Source of the DNA: a virus
Virus record (IMG/VR): IMGVR_UViG_3300027759_000164
Span: 1 to 41,889 of that record
Strand: one strand, 5' to 3'
DNA length: 41,889 bases
Below the pieces are notes generated by a model that saw only the letters and a list, made by a program, of their open reading frames with translations, did no database searches and had not been told where the DNA came from. Shown in pieces: positions 9,424 to 16,227 of the stretch (positions are counted from its first letter, which is position 1; every line of letters begins with the position of its first letter). The position numbers and the translations under genes are program-made.

Positions 9424-9855
9424 GTGATTGAAGAGGATTTTAGACTAAATAACGTTATGAAATCCTTTGATAACGTATTCAACACAGCCATGCTTCAAAT
9501 GAATGAAGATGATACATCTGCCTCTTCACCTGACAATGTACATCTTCCTATACAAAATTTTTTGCAGTTGAGCCCAGATGATCAAAAGAGAATAGCGGAT
9601 GTTTATAATACATTTGCCAAAAATTCTCAAACAAATCCTCAAATTAACAGCCAGACTATTTCTACCGCGACTCAAAGTCCGGATGTTAAAGCGGCATTTG
9701 ATGCGTATCAAGCAGGCAAATCTTCAAAACCGTCCACTTCTACAACCACGACACCGTCCCAAGCTCAGGCCCAAGTACCGGATTCAACTGGTTCCAATCC
9801 CACAGGAGCCTCTCCGAGTTCACCGTCTGCCGGACAAAATCCAATAATCCCCTAA
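9424..9855 (+). CDS. Small Ser/Thr/Pro/Gln-rich protein
   Basis: 143 residues from GTG 9424; an in-frame stop at 9406-9408 rules out any earlier start, and ATG 9457 is the alternative. Residues 1-60 are probably helical; residues 85-143 are low-complexity Ser/Thr/Pro/Gln/Ala. No family recognised. It is the first gene of the plus-strand block that leads into phoH and ends 22 bp before its ATG. A TTGACA-17-TATCCT promoter-like pair precedes it. It is diverged from the sheath gene by only 39 bp. Confidence 0.55.
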   Translation: MIEEDFRLNNVMKSFDNVFNTAMLQMNEDDTSASSPDNVHLPIQNFLQLSPDDQKRIADVYNTFAKNSQTNPQINSQTISTATQSPDVKAAFDAYQAGKSSKPSTSTTTTPSQAQAQVPDSTGSNPTGASPSSPSAGQNPIIP

Positions 9856-9877
9856 CACGGTGGTAAGTAGTTGTAAC

Positions 9878-10696
9878 ATGGGCAAAAAACCCCGCTCTAA
9901 AAGCCGGCCAATGAATGAAGAAGTGTTAGAAAACACGGAACATCCAAAGGATACATCACCAAGAGTATTTCAAAGAGATAAAATAAATTTTGATTTCAGT
10001 TGCAGACCACTGCCGTGGACAGAAAAACAAAAAGGACTTATATCTCTTTTATTAGACAAACACACCAAATGTGTCTTTATAGAAGGACCCGCTGGTTGTG
10101 CCAAAACTAGTACCGCAGTTTATGCTGCTTTACAATTGTTAAAACTTAAAAAAGCATCTGATATTATCTTTGTTAGAAGTGCCGTTGAAAGTGCTGATAG
10201 TAAAATAGGTTATCTGCCAGGTACTATAGATGAAAAATTTGAAGCATATATGGCACCTTTCACAGAAAAGATGGAAGAATTTTTAGATGCTAGTACGATT
10301 AAGAGATTACATGCAGATAAAAGAGTTAATGCTATGCCAGTTAACTATATTAGAGGCCTTCATTGGCCAGCCAAGGTGATTATAGTTGATGAATGCCAAA
10401 ACATAACTTTCAAAGAATTAGTTACCACAATCACTCGTCTCGGTGAGTTTTCAAAAATAATATTTTTGGGTGACCCATATCAATCAGATCTTCCTTACAG
10501 CAAAAGTGGAGGATTTAGTAGGATGTGTAAAATGTTTAATGATGAGGTTAGTAAAGAACATGGTGTGCACCACTTTCAATTTAATAAGGATGACATTGTA
10601 AGATCTGAATTTGTTAAATTTGTCGTTGGTAAACTTGAAACCCATGACAAGTTTGAAACACAAGATTCTTCCAAAGAAATGTTTCCTAGCAATTAA
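9878..10696 (+). CDS. phoH: PhoH-like ATPase
   Basis: 272 residues from ATG 9878; an in-frame GTG at 9860 would add six residues that look unlike coding sequence. Walker A is GPAGCAKTS at residues 70-78, Walker B is VIIVDE at 167-172 followed by CQN, and 'FLGDPYQSDLP' is the typical PhoH motif after Walker B. PhoH proteins are P-loop NTPases related to the N-terminal domain of superfamily I helicases and are very common in T4-like phages; the exact role in infection is unsettled. It belongs to the plus-strand block with small zinc-ribbon genes. No Shine-Dalgarno sequence is visible. Confidence 0.9.
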   Translation: MGKKPRSKSRPMNEEVLENTEHPKDTSPRVFQRDKINFDFSCRPLPWTEKQKGLISLLLDKHTKCVFIEGPAGCAKTSTAVYAALQLLKLKKASDIIFVRSAVESADSKIGYLPGTIDEKFEAYMAPFTEKMEEFLDASTIKRLHADKRVNAMPVNYIRGLHWPAKVIIVDECQNITFKELVTTITRLGEFSKIIFLGDPYQSDLPYSKSGGFSRMCKMFNDEVSKEHGVHHFQFNKDDIVRSEFVKFVVGKLETHDKFETQDSSKEMFPSN

Positions 10697-10708
10697 CCTT
10701 TTTAGTGC

Positions 10709-10716
10709 TAAATATT
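10709..10716 (+). promoter_or_regulatory. Late-type box TAAATATT before zinc-ribbon gene
   Basis: 5 nt upstream of ATG 10722. Confidence 0.45.
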
Positions 10717-10721
10717 AAGAT

Positions 10722-10910
10722 ATGAGCGATCAAAGAAAATCAGATTATCAGCCGGTAACAAATAAACCCATTGCATGTCATTTTTGTGGTGATTATGTAA
10801 GAGGACAAGTTGTTGAAAATGTAGATCCAAAAACCAAACAATCAGAAAAATTGGTAAAATGGAATTGTAGTCGTTGTGGTAATCGAGTTCGTATCGGTAA
10901 ATTGGCTTAA
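10722..10910 (+). CDS. Small zinc-ribbon protein
   Basis: 62 residues. Two Cys pairs, CHFCGD near residue 19 and NCSRCGN near residue 51, form a C-x2-C / C-x2-C zinc ribbon, with basic residues after the second pair. Such small ribbons occur in nucleic-acid-binding or transcription-linked phage proteins, but no specific function can be assigned. ATG 10722 is 5 nt after a TAAATATT box. The gene ends 1 bp before the next ATG, so the two are probably translated together. Confidence 0.7.
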   Translation: MSDQRKSDYQPVTNKPIACHFCGDYVRGQVVENVDPKTKQSEKLVKWNCSRCGNRVRIGKLA

Positions 10911-10911
10911 T

Positions 10912-11397
10912 ATGGACTTGCATAATGCTTTGAATGAGGCTTTAGATGGCATGTACAATAATCCTAATTACGGGGGTTATAGTGATGCACCCAGAAAAGA
11001 CTGGGGCCCTCAAAGTAATCAACAAGGATATAATTTTCCATATCAAAAAAATAATCCACTCTTTCCGGCAGTTGGTCCTCCTGTAGAACAAACTGCAGAT
11101 ATGCCGTGGCCACTACAGACCGTGACCAATGATCTCGCTGATAGTTTTATATATTTGTTAACAGCTTCCAATAAAATGGAAAATTGTTTACAACTTAACA
11201 CCACGTTGGATGCAAAACAAAAAAAGAAATTAAATTCCTTAATTGCATATTCAGCCAAAATTCTAGGTGCCATCAAGGACTTGGATGCAAAATTAACATT
11301 TTATATGGATTTAGCCTCTAGTCTGGAGGGTATAAATCCAGCTCAAGAAAGAGATATAAATAAAAATATGGTGGTAGTTCCCGGAAAATCTAAGTAA
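10912..11397 (+). CDS. Conserved-looking hypothetical protein
   Basis: 161 residues from ATG 10912, immediately after the zinc-ribbon gene; an in-frame GTG 36 nt upstream would overlap that gene and is less likely. Residues 1-55 are Asn/Gly/Tyr/Pro-rich and probably unstructured; residues 65-150 look helical ('DLADSFIYLLTASNKMENCLQLN', then 'KKKLNSLIAYSAKILGAIKDL'). No recognised family. It shares the plus-strand block with phoH. Confidence 0.6.
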   Translation: MDLHNALNEALDGMYNNPNYGGYSDAPRKDWGPQSNQQGYNFPYQKNNPLFPAVGPPVEQTADMPWPLQTVTNDLADSFIYLLTASNKMENCLQLNTTLDAKQKKKLNSLIAYSAKILGAIKDLDAKLTFYMDLASSLEGINPAQERDINKNMVVVPGKSK

Positions 11398-11408
11398 AAT
11401 GTTTCTTA

Positions 11409-11843
11409 ATGAAACTATATCTTAATAAAAATTTATTTGAATTTTTAAAATCAACCACCACCGTTTGTTTCCTCTCATCACTAATTGGATTAGGCTTTGT
11501 TCTAGCAGGCAAACCATTTCTCCCTGCCTTTATCTTGGCAGTGGCTATGCAATATATTCTGTTTTCCGTGATTGCCGGAACTGTCAACAATTACTTTAGC
11601 CACCAAACTCGACAAAAGGAATTGGATAAATTAGCACCCCTTTCAACTATTCTTGAATGTGCGGCGTGTAATGCCTCTAACATCAACACGTTTGTTCCGG
11701 ATCAAAATGAACGTTTTGAATTCGTGTGTCAAAATTGTGATGCTAAGAATGTGGTAAACATTAATTTTGTAGTTGCTAAAGTTACAGAATTCACAGATCC
11801 TATGATGCCCGCGCCCACTATTTCCGGCCCAGCCACCAAGTAA
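11409..11843 (+). CDS. Membrane protein with C-terminal zinc ribbon
   Basis: 144 residues. Two hydrophobic segments, about residues 18-34 (TVCFLSSLIGLGFVLAG) and 38-59 (LPAFILAVAMQYILFSVIAGTV), form a membrane hairpin. The soluble tail has CAAC near residue 84 and CQNC near residue 107, a C-x2-C / C-x2-C zinc ribbon. The protein ends Pro-rich. This combination would place a metal-binding domain at the inner membrane. No family recognised. It is followed 4 bp later by another plus-strand gene. Confidence 0.65.
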   Translation: MKLYLNKNLFEFLKSTTTVCFLSSLIGLGFVLAGKPFLPAFILAVAMQYILFSVIAGTVNNYFSHQTRQKELDKLAPLSTILECAACNASNINTFVPDQNERFEFVCQNCDAKNVVNINFVVAKVTEFTDPMMPAPTISGPATK

Positions 11844-11847
11844 TAAT

Positions 11848-12186
11848 ATGAAGACCATTAATCCAAAACAAGAAACAGAAGTCTATCAAAATCCTCTAGA
11901 CTGGTGGGGCGAAGCTCAGGAGAAGTCTTTAACCACGGCAAAGTGGATTGCTCTATATGAAGCAGTGAATCTTATAGCAGATAAAGCCACAGAAAAAAAG
12001 ATTCCGCTAGATAAGATTGAATTTAAACCCCTGGAGATACGAGAGTATATGTCGTCTACTCAGGACATATATTTACGCAAACTCTTGATGGAAGATTATA
12101 AGATCAACATATGCCACAATGAAGATGCTTCTTCTGAAATGAAAGCATTGTTTCCAGAAATAGATGTAAGTCTACGTGAATATTAA
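11848..12186 (+). CDS. Hypothetical protein
   Basis: 112 residues, largely helical and charged, with 'NPLDWWGEAQEKSLTTAKWIALYEAVNLIADKA' style segments; no signal peptide or membrane segment. The last codons overlap the 3' end of the convergent neck-like gene by 4 bp. It closes the plus-strand phoH block. No function can be assigned. Confidence 0.6.
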   Translation: MKTINPKQETEVYQNPLDWWGEAQEKSLTTAKWIALYEAVNLIADKATEKKIPLDKIEFKPLEIREYMSSTQDIYLRKLLMEDYKINICHNEDASSEMKALFPEIDVSLREY

Positions 12187-12812
12187 TATTCACCGTAAAC
12201 ACTAGTATTACTGTCTGGGTTTTCTTCTATATAATTAAAATTCTCGTCTGCAATTTGTTGTATAACATCATTATCTTCTAATGGAAGATTTCCCATACCA
12301 GCACCAGGACTGTGTGGTTCTTGGCTGTAGTCATATCTCTTGCCTGTAAAAAACCACACGTAATGGCCCATCAAAGGATTTCCTTTAAACTCGTCAACTA
12401 CATCTGTTAATTCATATATAGTAGTTCCTCTTTTAGGATAATTGATTCGATCTACTCCGTATTCAACTAACGCCATAAGATCTCCTCTTTTGGGTTCAGA
12501 AGATAAACCATATACAGTTGTATAGGTATCTTTGTGTAGAACTCCGGACCATTCACCGTCTGCTATTAAACCAAATTTAGATAATAAAACAGAATCACCG
12601 TTTAAATTACCTAATACTATCAAAGGATGTCCATCTCCGAACCCCGCGTCTGGTTGCTCTCCGTATAGAGGATTGCTTCCGGATAAAGAGGTTTGATTGC
12701 TATAATAAACTATTTCCTGTCCATTAATTTGAATCTGTTCCTTCCACCAATTTGAAAAGTTCTGTCTTTCAGATTGGTTGTGTTGTTTATTAAGATAACG
12801 TAAAGTTTCCAT
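12183..12812 (-). CDS. Neck protein, gp14-like (tentative)
   Basis: 209 residues. A segment 'EQIQINGQEIVYYSNQ' resembles the gp13/gp14-type neck pattern (E-x-I-x-I-x-G-x-x-V-x-Y), and 'NPLMGHYVWFFTGKRYDYSQE' resembles the C-terminal gp14 block in which a W-containing strand precedes an 'F/Y-x-Y-S-x-E' ending. gp14 seals the head-tail junction in T4. The match is by eye and moderate. The gene is 2 bp downstream of another small gene and converges on the plus-strand block. Confidence 0.45.
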   Translation of the reverse strand: METLRYLNKQHNQSERQNFSNWWKEQIQINGQEIVYYSNQTSLSGSNPLYGEQPDAGFGDGHPLIVLGNLNGDSVLLSKFGLIADGEWSGVLHKDTYTTVYGLSSEPKRGDLMALVEYGVDRINYPKRGTTIYELTDVVDEFKGNPLMGHYVWFFTGKRYDYSQEPHSPGAGMGNLPLEDNDVIQQIADENFNYIEENPDSNTSVYGEY

Positions 12813-12813
12813 A

Positions 12814-13224
12814 TTATTTCTTAAAAAGCACCCAAGTTTTGTTTTGAGGAATATAACGAATAATTATTTTAGCACCGGTTAATTTACATTGAACTCTATT
12901 AAGAGATTTATCATAAGTCTCTTCAGATTCTACATCATGTTGAATCTTGTATGCATCTAGTATAGGTTTTACTATTGCCCAAGTTAATCCTTTTATAAAA
13001 GTTCGATTAGAATTTGCAAAAGCATTTACTACTGGATTTTTTAAGGATTGGTTTTCACTTGCCGCAACCAAATTAACCTTACCACTTTTGCGATGACCTA
13101 TTTTGGCAAGTCTATCGACACTCTGATGATGTTTTCTGGTATTTTTTGTAACACCGTGACTCTTAGTAAAAGCAGAAGGCAGTCCCTGATTTTTTTTATA
13201 AAAAGAATAAAAATTATCTTCCAT
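12814..13224 (-). CDS. Small basic protein
   Basis: 136 residues, Lys/Arg/His-rich in the first 60 residues (for example 'KNTRKHHQSVDRLAKIGHRKSGK'), then an alpha/beta part 'RTFIKGLTWAIVKPILDAYKIQ' and 'CKLTGAKIIIRYIPQNKTWVLF'. No known family recognised. It lies directly upstream of the neck-like gene in the minus transcript, so a head or neck role is possible. A TAAATATA box lies 2 nt before ATG 13224, right after a terminator, so it begins a transcription unit. Confidence 0.6.
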   Translation of the reverse strand: MEDNFYSFYKKNQGLPSAFTKSHGVTKNTRKHHQSVDRLAKIGHRKSGKVNLVAASENQSLKNPVVNAFANSNRTFIKGLTWAIVKPILDAYKIQHDVESEETYDKSLNRVQCKLTGAKIIIRYIPQNKTWVLFKK

Positions 13225-13226
13225 GA

Positions 13227-13234
13227 TATATTTA
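13227..13234 (-). promoter_or_regulatory. Late-type box TAAATATA after terminator
   Basis: 2 nt upstream of ATG 13224 and directly downstream of the terminator on the minus strand. Confidence 0.5.
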
Positions 13235-13239
13235 GAAAA

Positions 13240-13265
13240 AAAAACTCCGCTTAAGCGGAGTTTTT
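13240..13265. terminator. Bidirectional intrinsic terminator
   Basis: A perfect palindrome with stem CTCCGC/GCGGAG, a TTAA centre and flanking A and T runs. On the minus strand the stem is followed by nine Ts. It sits between the acidic protein gene (upstream on minus) and the basic protein gene, immediately before the latter's late-type box. Confidence 0.85.
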
Positions 13266-13282
13266 AATTTGTTTAATCAAAT

Positions 13283-14164
13283 TTACTGATCGTACCAGTT
13301 TTTGTCTTTCTTGACATAACCAGTGTCAACTTTTTTGCTTTGAAGACTTTCGCCCTTGCCCTTTAATTCTGTGGGTCTTGGAGTTGTCTTAACACCCTTA
13401 GGCACTTGAGCCTTTCCTTTATTAACTGGCACTGCTCCCTTAACAACTTGGTTTTTAGGACTCGTTAAGCTGGCTGCCAATTTTTCCAAGTCAATTAAAG
13501 CATGGCCCAAAACTTGAGCATCTACTTCTTCCTTTTTAACATCACCGTCTTCATCTTCATCGTCATCGTCATCGTCGTCTTCCTCGGTTGATTCACCAAA
13601 TTCTTGATGTTCTTCTTTTTCTTCTTCGTCACTTTCATCCTCTTCGTGTTCTTCACCTTCTTCACCTTCTTCTTCTTCACCTTCACCTTCTTCACCACTC
13701 TCTGGACTGATAACTTTTTCTAAAGCTTCGACAGCGGCCTTTAAGGCAGAGAGGACCTGGCTCATTGGATGTTCATCCGAATCATCTGTTAATTCAACTT
13801 CACCCTCTCCGGAAGAGTTGTCACCACTAAACTCCATATTGTTGGAATCATGACCAGTGGGTGATCCAAAGTTAGGTTGTTCGTTAGCTTCTTCTTCAGC
13901 TTCCCAATTTTCTTGGGCTAAGATTTTATTGTAAATAGCATCAAAGGGATTAGAAGATTCTTTGGCTAACTTCTTAGGAACGCCATTGTTTTCACCATCT
14001 ACAGAATGTTCTTTATCTTCTTTAGGAGATTCAACCTTGGGTCCTTCTTGTTTATTAACCTTTAAACCCGAGGCAAAATCTTGACCCTTTTTTACGGCTC
14101 CTTTAACTTCGTGGTCTTTTCCACTTTCATTTAAAATTTGTGTATAGGCGTTGAGCAATGACAT
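13283..14164 (-). CDS. Highly acidic protein, possible prohead scaffold/core
   Basis: 293 residues from ATG 14164; the in-frame TTG four codons upstream is less likely. The N-terminus 'MSLLNAYTQILNES' and a later 'FDAIYNKILAQENWEAE' look like repeated short helical motifs. Residues about 155-215 are almost all Glu/Asp, with one run of eleven consecutive acidic residues; the C-terminal 70 residues are Lys-rich, so the protein is strongly bipolar. Acidic, helical proteins near neck genes are often prohead core or scaffold components (gp22/gp68 type), but that is inference. A strong terminator follows it. Confidence 0.55.
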   Translation of the reverse strand: MSLLNAYTQILNESGKDHEVKGAVKKGQDFASGLKVNKQEGPKVESPKEDKEHSVDGENNGVPKKLAKESSNPFDAIYNKILAQENWEAEEEANEQPNFGSPTGHDSNNMEFSGDNSSGEGEVELTDDSDEHPMSQVLSALKAAVEALEKVISPESGEEGEGEEEEGEEGEEHEEDESDEEEKEEHQEFGESTEEDDDDDDDEDEDGDVKKEEVDAQVLGHALIDLEKLAASLTSPKNQVVKGAVPVNKGKAQVPKGVKTTPRPTELKGKGESLQSKKVDTGYVKKDKNWYDQ

Positions 14165-14187
14165 ATGTTGTAACAATATTTACCTTT

Positions 14188-14583
14188 TTAGTGGGCCAAA
14201 TCAAAATTTAATTCCATTTTTTCTTTTTTGAAGGATCTAATCTTACTAGTGATCATTTTATCTCTTACAATTCTTTTGGGTGTGTAATTGGTTTTCTTAT
14301 ATTCTTCTGCCTCTTTGAGAATTGTTTTTGAAGTCACTAATAGAACTTCATGAGTATCTGAAAGAGAAGAAGGTTGAATTTCTTTTCCTTTACCAAAAGA
14401 GATTAACAAACTTTTCGCCGCTTCTATCAAGGGCTCATCCTTAAAAAAAACTTCTTTGCCTTCTGCAACATTTTGAAGAAATTCTTTGTCTATTTCTATC
14501 AACTCTGTATAAAGTTCTGTAGTCAACGGAACTGCCTCAAAAAAAGCCTCCTCATTGTTAGAGTTTGTATATTTAAATTTCAT
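14188..14583 (-). CDS. Hypothetical protein
   Basis: 131 residues, charged, with a probable beta start ('KFKYTNSNNEEAFFEAVPLT') and helical remainder; the C-terminus is Lys/Arg-rich ('KRIVRDKMITSKIRSFKKEKM'). Neither signal peptide nor membrane segment. It lies between the nuclease gene and the acidic protein on the minus strand and is probably co-transcribed with them. No function can be assigned. Confidence 0.55.
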   Translation of the reverse strand: MKFKYTNSNNEEAFFEAVPLTTELYTELIEIDKEFLQNVAEGKEVFFKDEPLIEAAKSLLISFGKGKEIQPSSLSDTHEVLLVTSKTILKEAEEYKKTNYTPKRIVRDKMITSKIRSFKKEKMELNFDLAH

Positions 14584-14605
14584 AGTATTTTATATTAAAG
14601 AATTG

Positions 14606-15415
14606 TCATTTTATATCAACACCTTTTTGCAATTCAACCTGATTTAGTAAAGCTTTAGCCTCTTGTCTCATATCAAGACATGAAATTAATTCATAGGAAG
14701 AACCCCCAACCCAAACAATTTTATTATCAAAAATTTTAAAAGGAGTATTTCTTTCTATAATTTCAGAATAAAGTGCCATTTGAAGTGAATATTTTACTAA
14801 TGTAGTGGCCTCCAAGTGACTTAACATACCCAGAAGTCTGTCTTTGCTTTTTTGTTTAATTTCTTTGTTACTCTTGTAATCAAATATAACCAATTCACCG
14901 GTTTTACAATTCAAAGAAAGGTTATCTACACATCCACAAACTCCAGTAGCAACATCTCCAACCACTAACTCTGGCCTCACTAAAATATGATCTGCTTTCC
15001 ACCATTCATAAAAATTATTAAAATTGGAAATATAAGAGGCTATGTCATTATAAAATTCCTCTGTAGTAATATACTCTCTATGATTTTTAACAAAATCTTC
15101 AATTTCATTTTTGTTTAAAGGAGACCTTTTCTTCTGTAAGAAATTTTCTACATACAAATGGAACAAAGTACCCTTCAAACATGCATAATCTCTTTTAAAA
15201 TCCCACAAGTGTACAATATCTTCTTCAAGAACCCCTTGCCGGTTTGCAACAATCTTCGACAATTTTTTAGTATCAAAAGGTTTTTCATACTTTTTTAACA
15301 GTTGAGTAACAGAAGAGTAAGCCTTTTCTCCTCTTATTTTATAAGAATGATCCTTTTCAGAAAAAATTACATCTTCAAATCCCCTTTCCAAAAGAACCAA
15401 CTCTTTAAAATTCAT
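14606..15415 (-). CDS. PD-(D/E)XK exonuclease (Cas4/RecB-like)
   Basis: 269 residues. It shows the whole motif set of the RecB/Cas4-type branch of PD-(D/E)XK nucleases: 'GTLFH' with H86, E149 in 'RPELVV', D164 in 'GVCGCVDNLSL', the 'FDYKSNK' motif with D179 and K181, and Q212/Y216 in 'QMALY'. There are not enough spaced cysteines for a Cas4 iron-sulphur cluster. The enzyme probably degrades or trims DNA ends in phage recombination or host-DNA breakdown. It is first in its minus-strand unit, with a TTGATG-16-TATCAT promoter-like pair just upstream. Confidence 0.8.
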   Translation of the reverse strand: MNFKELVLLERGFEDVIFSEKDHSYKIRGEKAYSSVTQLLKKYEKPFDTKKLSKIVANRQGVLEEDIVHLWDFKRDYACLKGTLFHLYVENFLQKKRSPLNKNEIEDFVKNHREYITTEEFYNDIASYISNFNNFYEWWKADHILVRPELVVGDVATGVCGCVDNLSLNCKTGELVIFDYKSNKEIKQKSKDRLLGMLSHLEATTLVKYSLQMALYSEIIERNTPFKIFDNKIVWVGGSSYELISCLDMRQEAKALLNQVELQKGVDIK

Positions 15416-15476
15416 ATATCACAATGATACACCATTTTCTCGTGACATCAAACCCAAAACCATAGATAATAATTAT
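15416..15476. promoter_or_regulatory. Divergent promoter region
   Basis: This 61-bp gap separates divergent genes. Plus strand: GTGACA-17 nt-GATAAT, followed 6 nt later by ATG 15477. Minus strand: TTGATG-16 nt-TATCAT, followed 8 nt later by ATG 15415. Both look like sigma70-type pairs and would put the transcription start almost on the start codon. Read by eye; no start has been mapped. Confidence 0.45.
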
Positions 15477-15809
15477 ATGAAGCTCGTACCAGAAAAGTTT
15501 ATCAAAAAGGGATTTAAGCACCTTCTGCTGAAGAGAGAAGAAAATGTTGCAATTTATAAGAGACACCCAGTTACTTCCTCCAGGAATCCTCATTTTGAGG
15601 TAGTGATTATATCTTCTCATAATGGAATAACCATTGATGGGAATTACATTGAACCCGGTGAACTATATCCTAGTGGGTCCCAATGGGGAAACATGGGTTG
15701 GACTTGTAACACTATTGAAGCTGCAGAGAGTCGTTTTGAGACTGCCAAAAAAACCGCAGCACAGGCAGTCTTAACCAAAGAAGCCAATATCAAGAAAAAG
15801 AAAAAGTAA
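15477..15809 (+). CDS. Hypothetical protein
   Basis: 110 residues, small alpha/beta protein with 'FEVVIISSHNGITIDGNYIEPGELYPSGSQWGNMGWTC' in the middle and a Lys-rich tail. No recognised family. It opens the plus-strand block that continues with the metallopeptidase-like gene (7 bp gap) and nrdA. The gene begins just after a sigma70-like pair and has no Shine-Dalgarno sequence. Confidence 0.55.
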   Translation: MKLVPEKFIKKGFKHLLLKREENVAIYKRHPVTSSRNPHFEVVIISSHNGITIDGNYIEPGELYPSGSQWGNMGWTCNTIEAAESRFETAKKTAAQAVLTKEANIKKKKK

Positions 15810-15816
15810 TTTTTCA

Positions 15817-16185
15817 ATGAAATTGACAAACAAAGAGGTTAAAGATCTCTACGAGAAAACCTTAGATTTAGTCAAAACTAAACCTCCAGAATTTTTTAAT
15901 TTGAGAAAAATGAACAATTCTGTAGGTCTTTGTTACTGGACTGACATAGAATTAGATTATAGAAGAGATATAATTCCTACAGCCTTTCATGAATTACTCC
16001 ACTACTTGTATCCTGATTGGCCGGAATCAGACATTAAATATGCAGAATCTAGGATCATCAACGTTTGTTCCTCTTTTGAAGTTGCTGAATTTTTAAAACA
16101 TTTAGCCGACAAAATATATAAAAGAGAAGTACAAAAACTTATCCCAGAAACTGCACCAAAATCTAAAAAAAGAAAGAAGAAGTGA
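15817..16185 (+). CDS. Putative HExxH metallopeptidase-like protein
   Basis: 122 residues. 'FHELLHYLYPDWPE' at residues 57-70 contains HELLH (H58, E59, H62), the zinc-binding catalytic motif of gluzincin-like peptidases; E77 in 'YAESRI' is a candidate third ligand. The C-terminus is a Lys/Arg tail. It is far shorter than typical peptidases, so it may be a minimal domain (SprT- or WLM-like in concept) or a catalytically inactive fold. It sits 42 bp before nrdA. Confidence 0.55.
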   Translation: MKLTNKEVKDLYEKTLDLVKTKPPEFFNLRKMNNSVGLCYWTDIELDYRRDIIPTAFHELLHYLYPDWPESDIKYAESRIINVCSSFEVAEFLKHLADKIYKREVQKLIPETAPKSKKRKKK

Positions 16186-16227
16186 ATGGACTTTGATCCG
16201 TCTAAATAAACAACAAACAATAATTTT

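Noticed and set aside
9599-9847. Arg/Pro-rich ORF overlapping the gene at 9424-9855
   Set aside because: Alternative-frame shadow with low-complexity composition; the 9424 frame has better placement.
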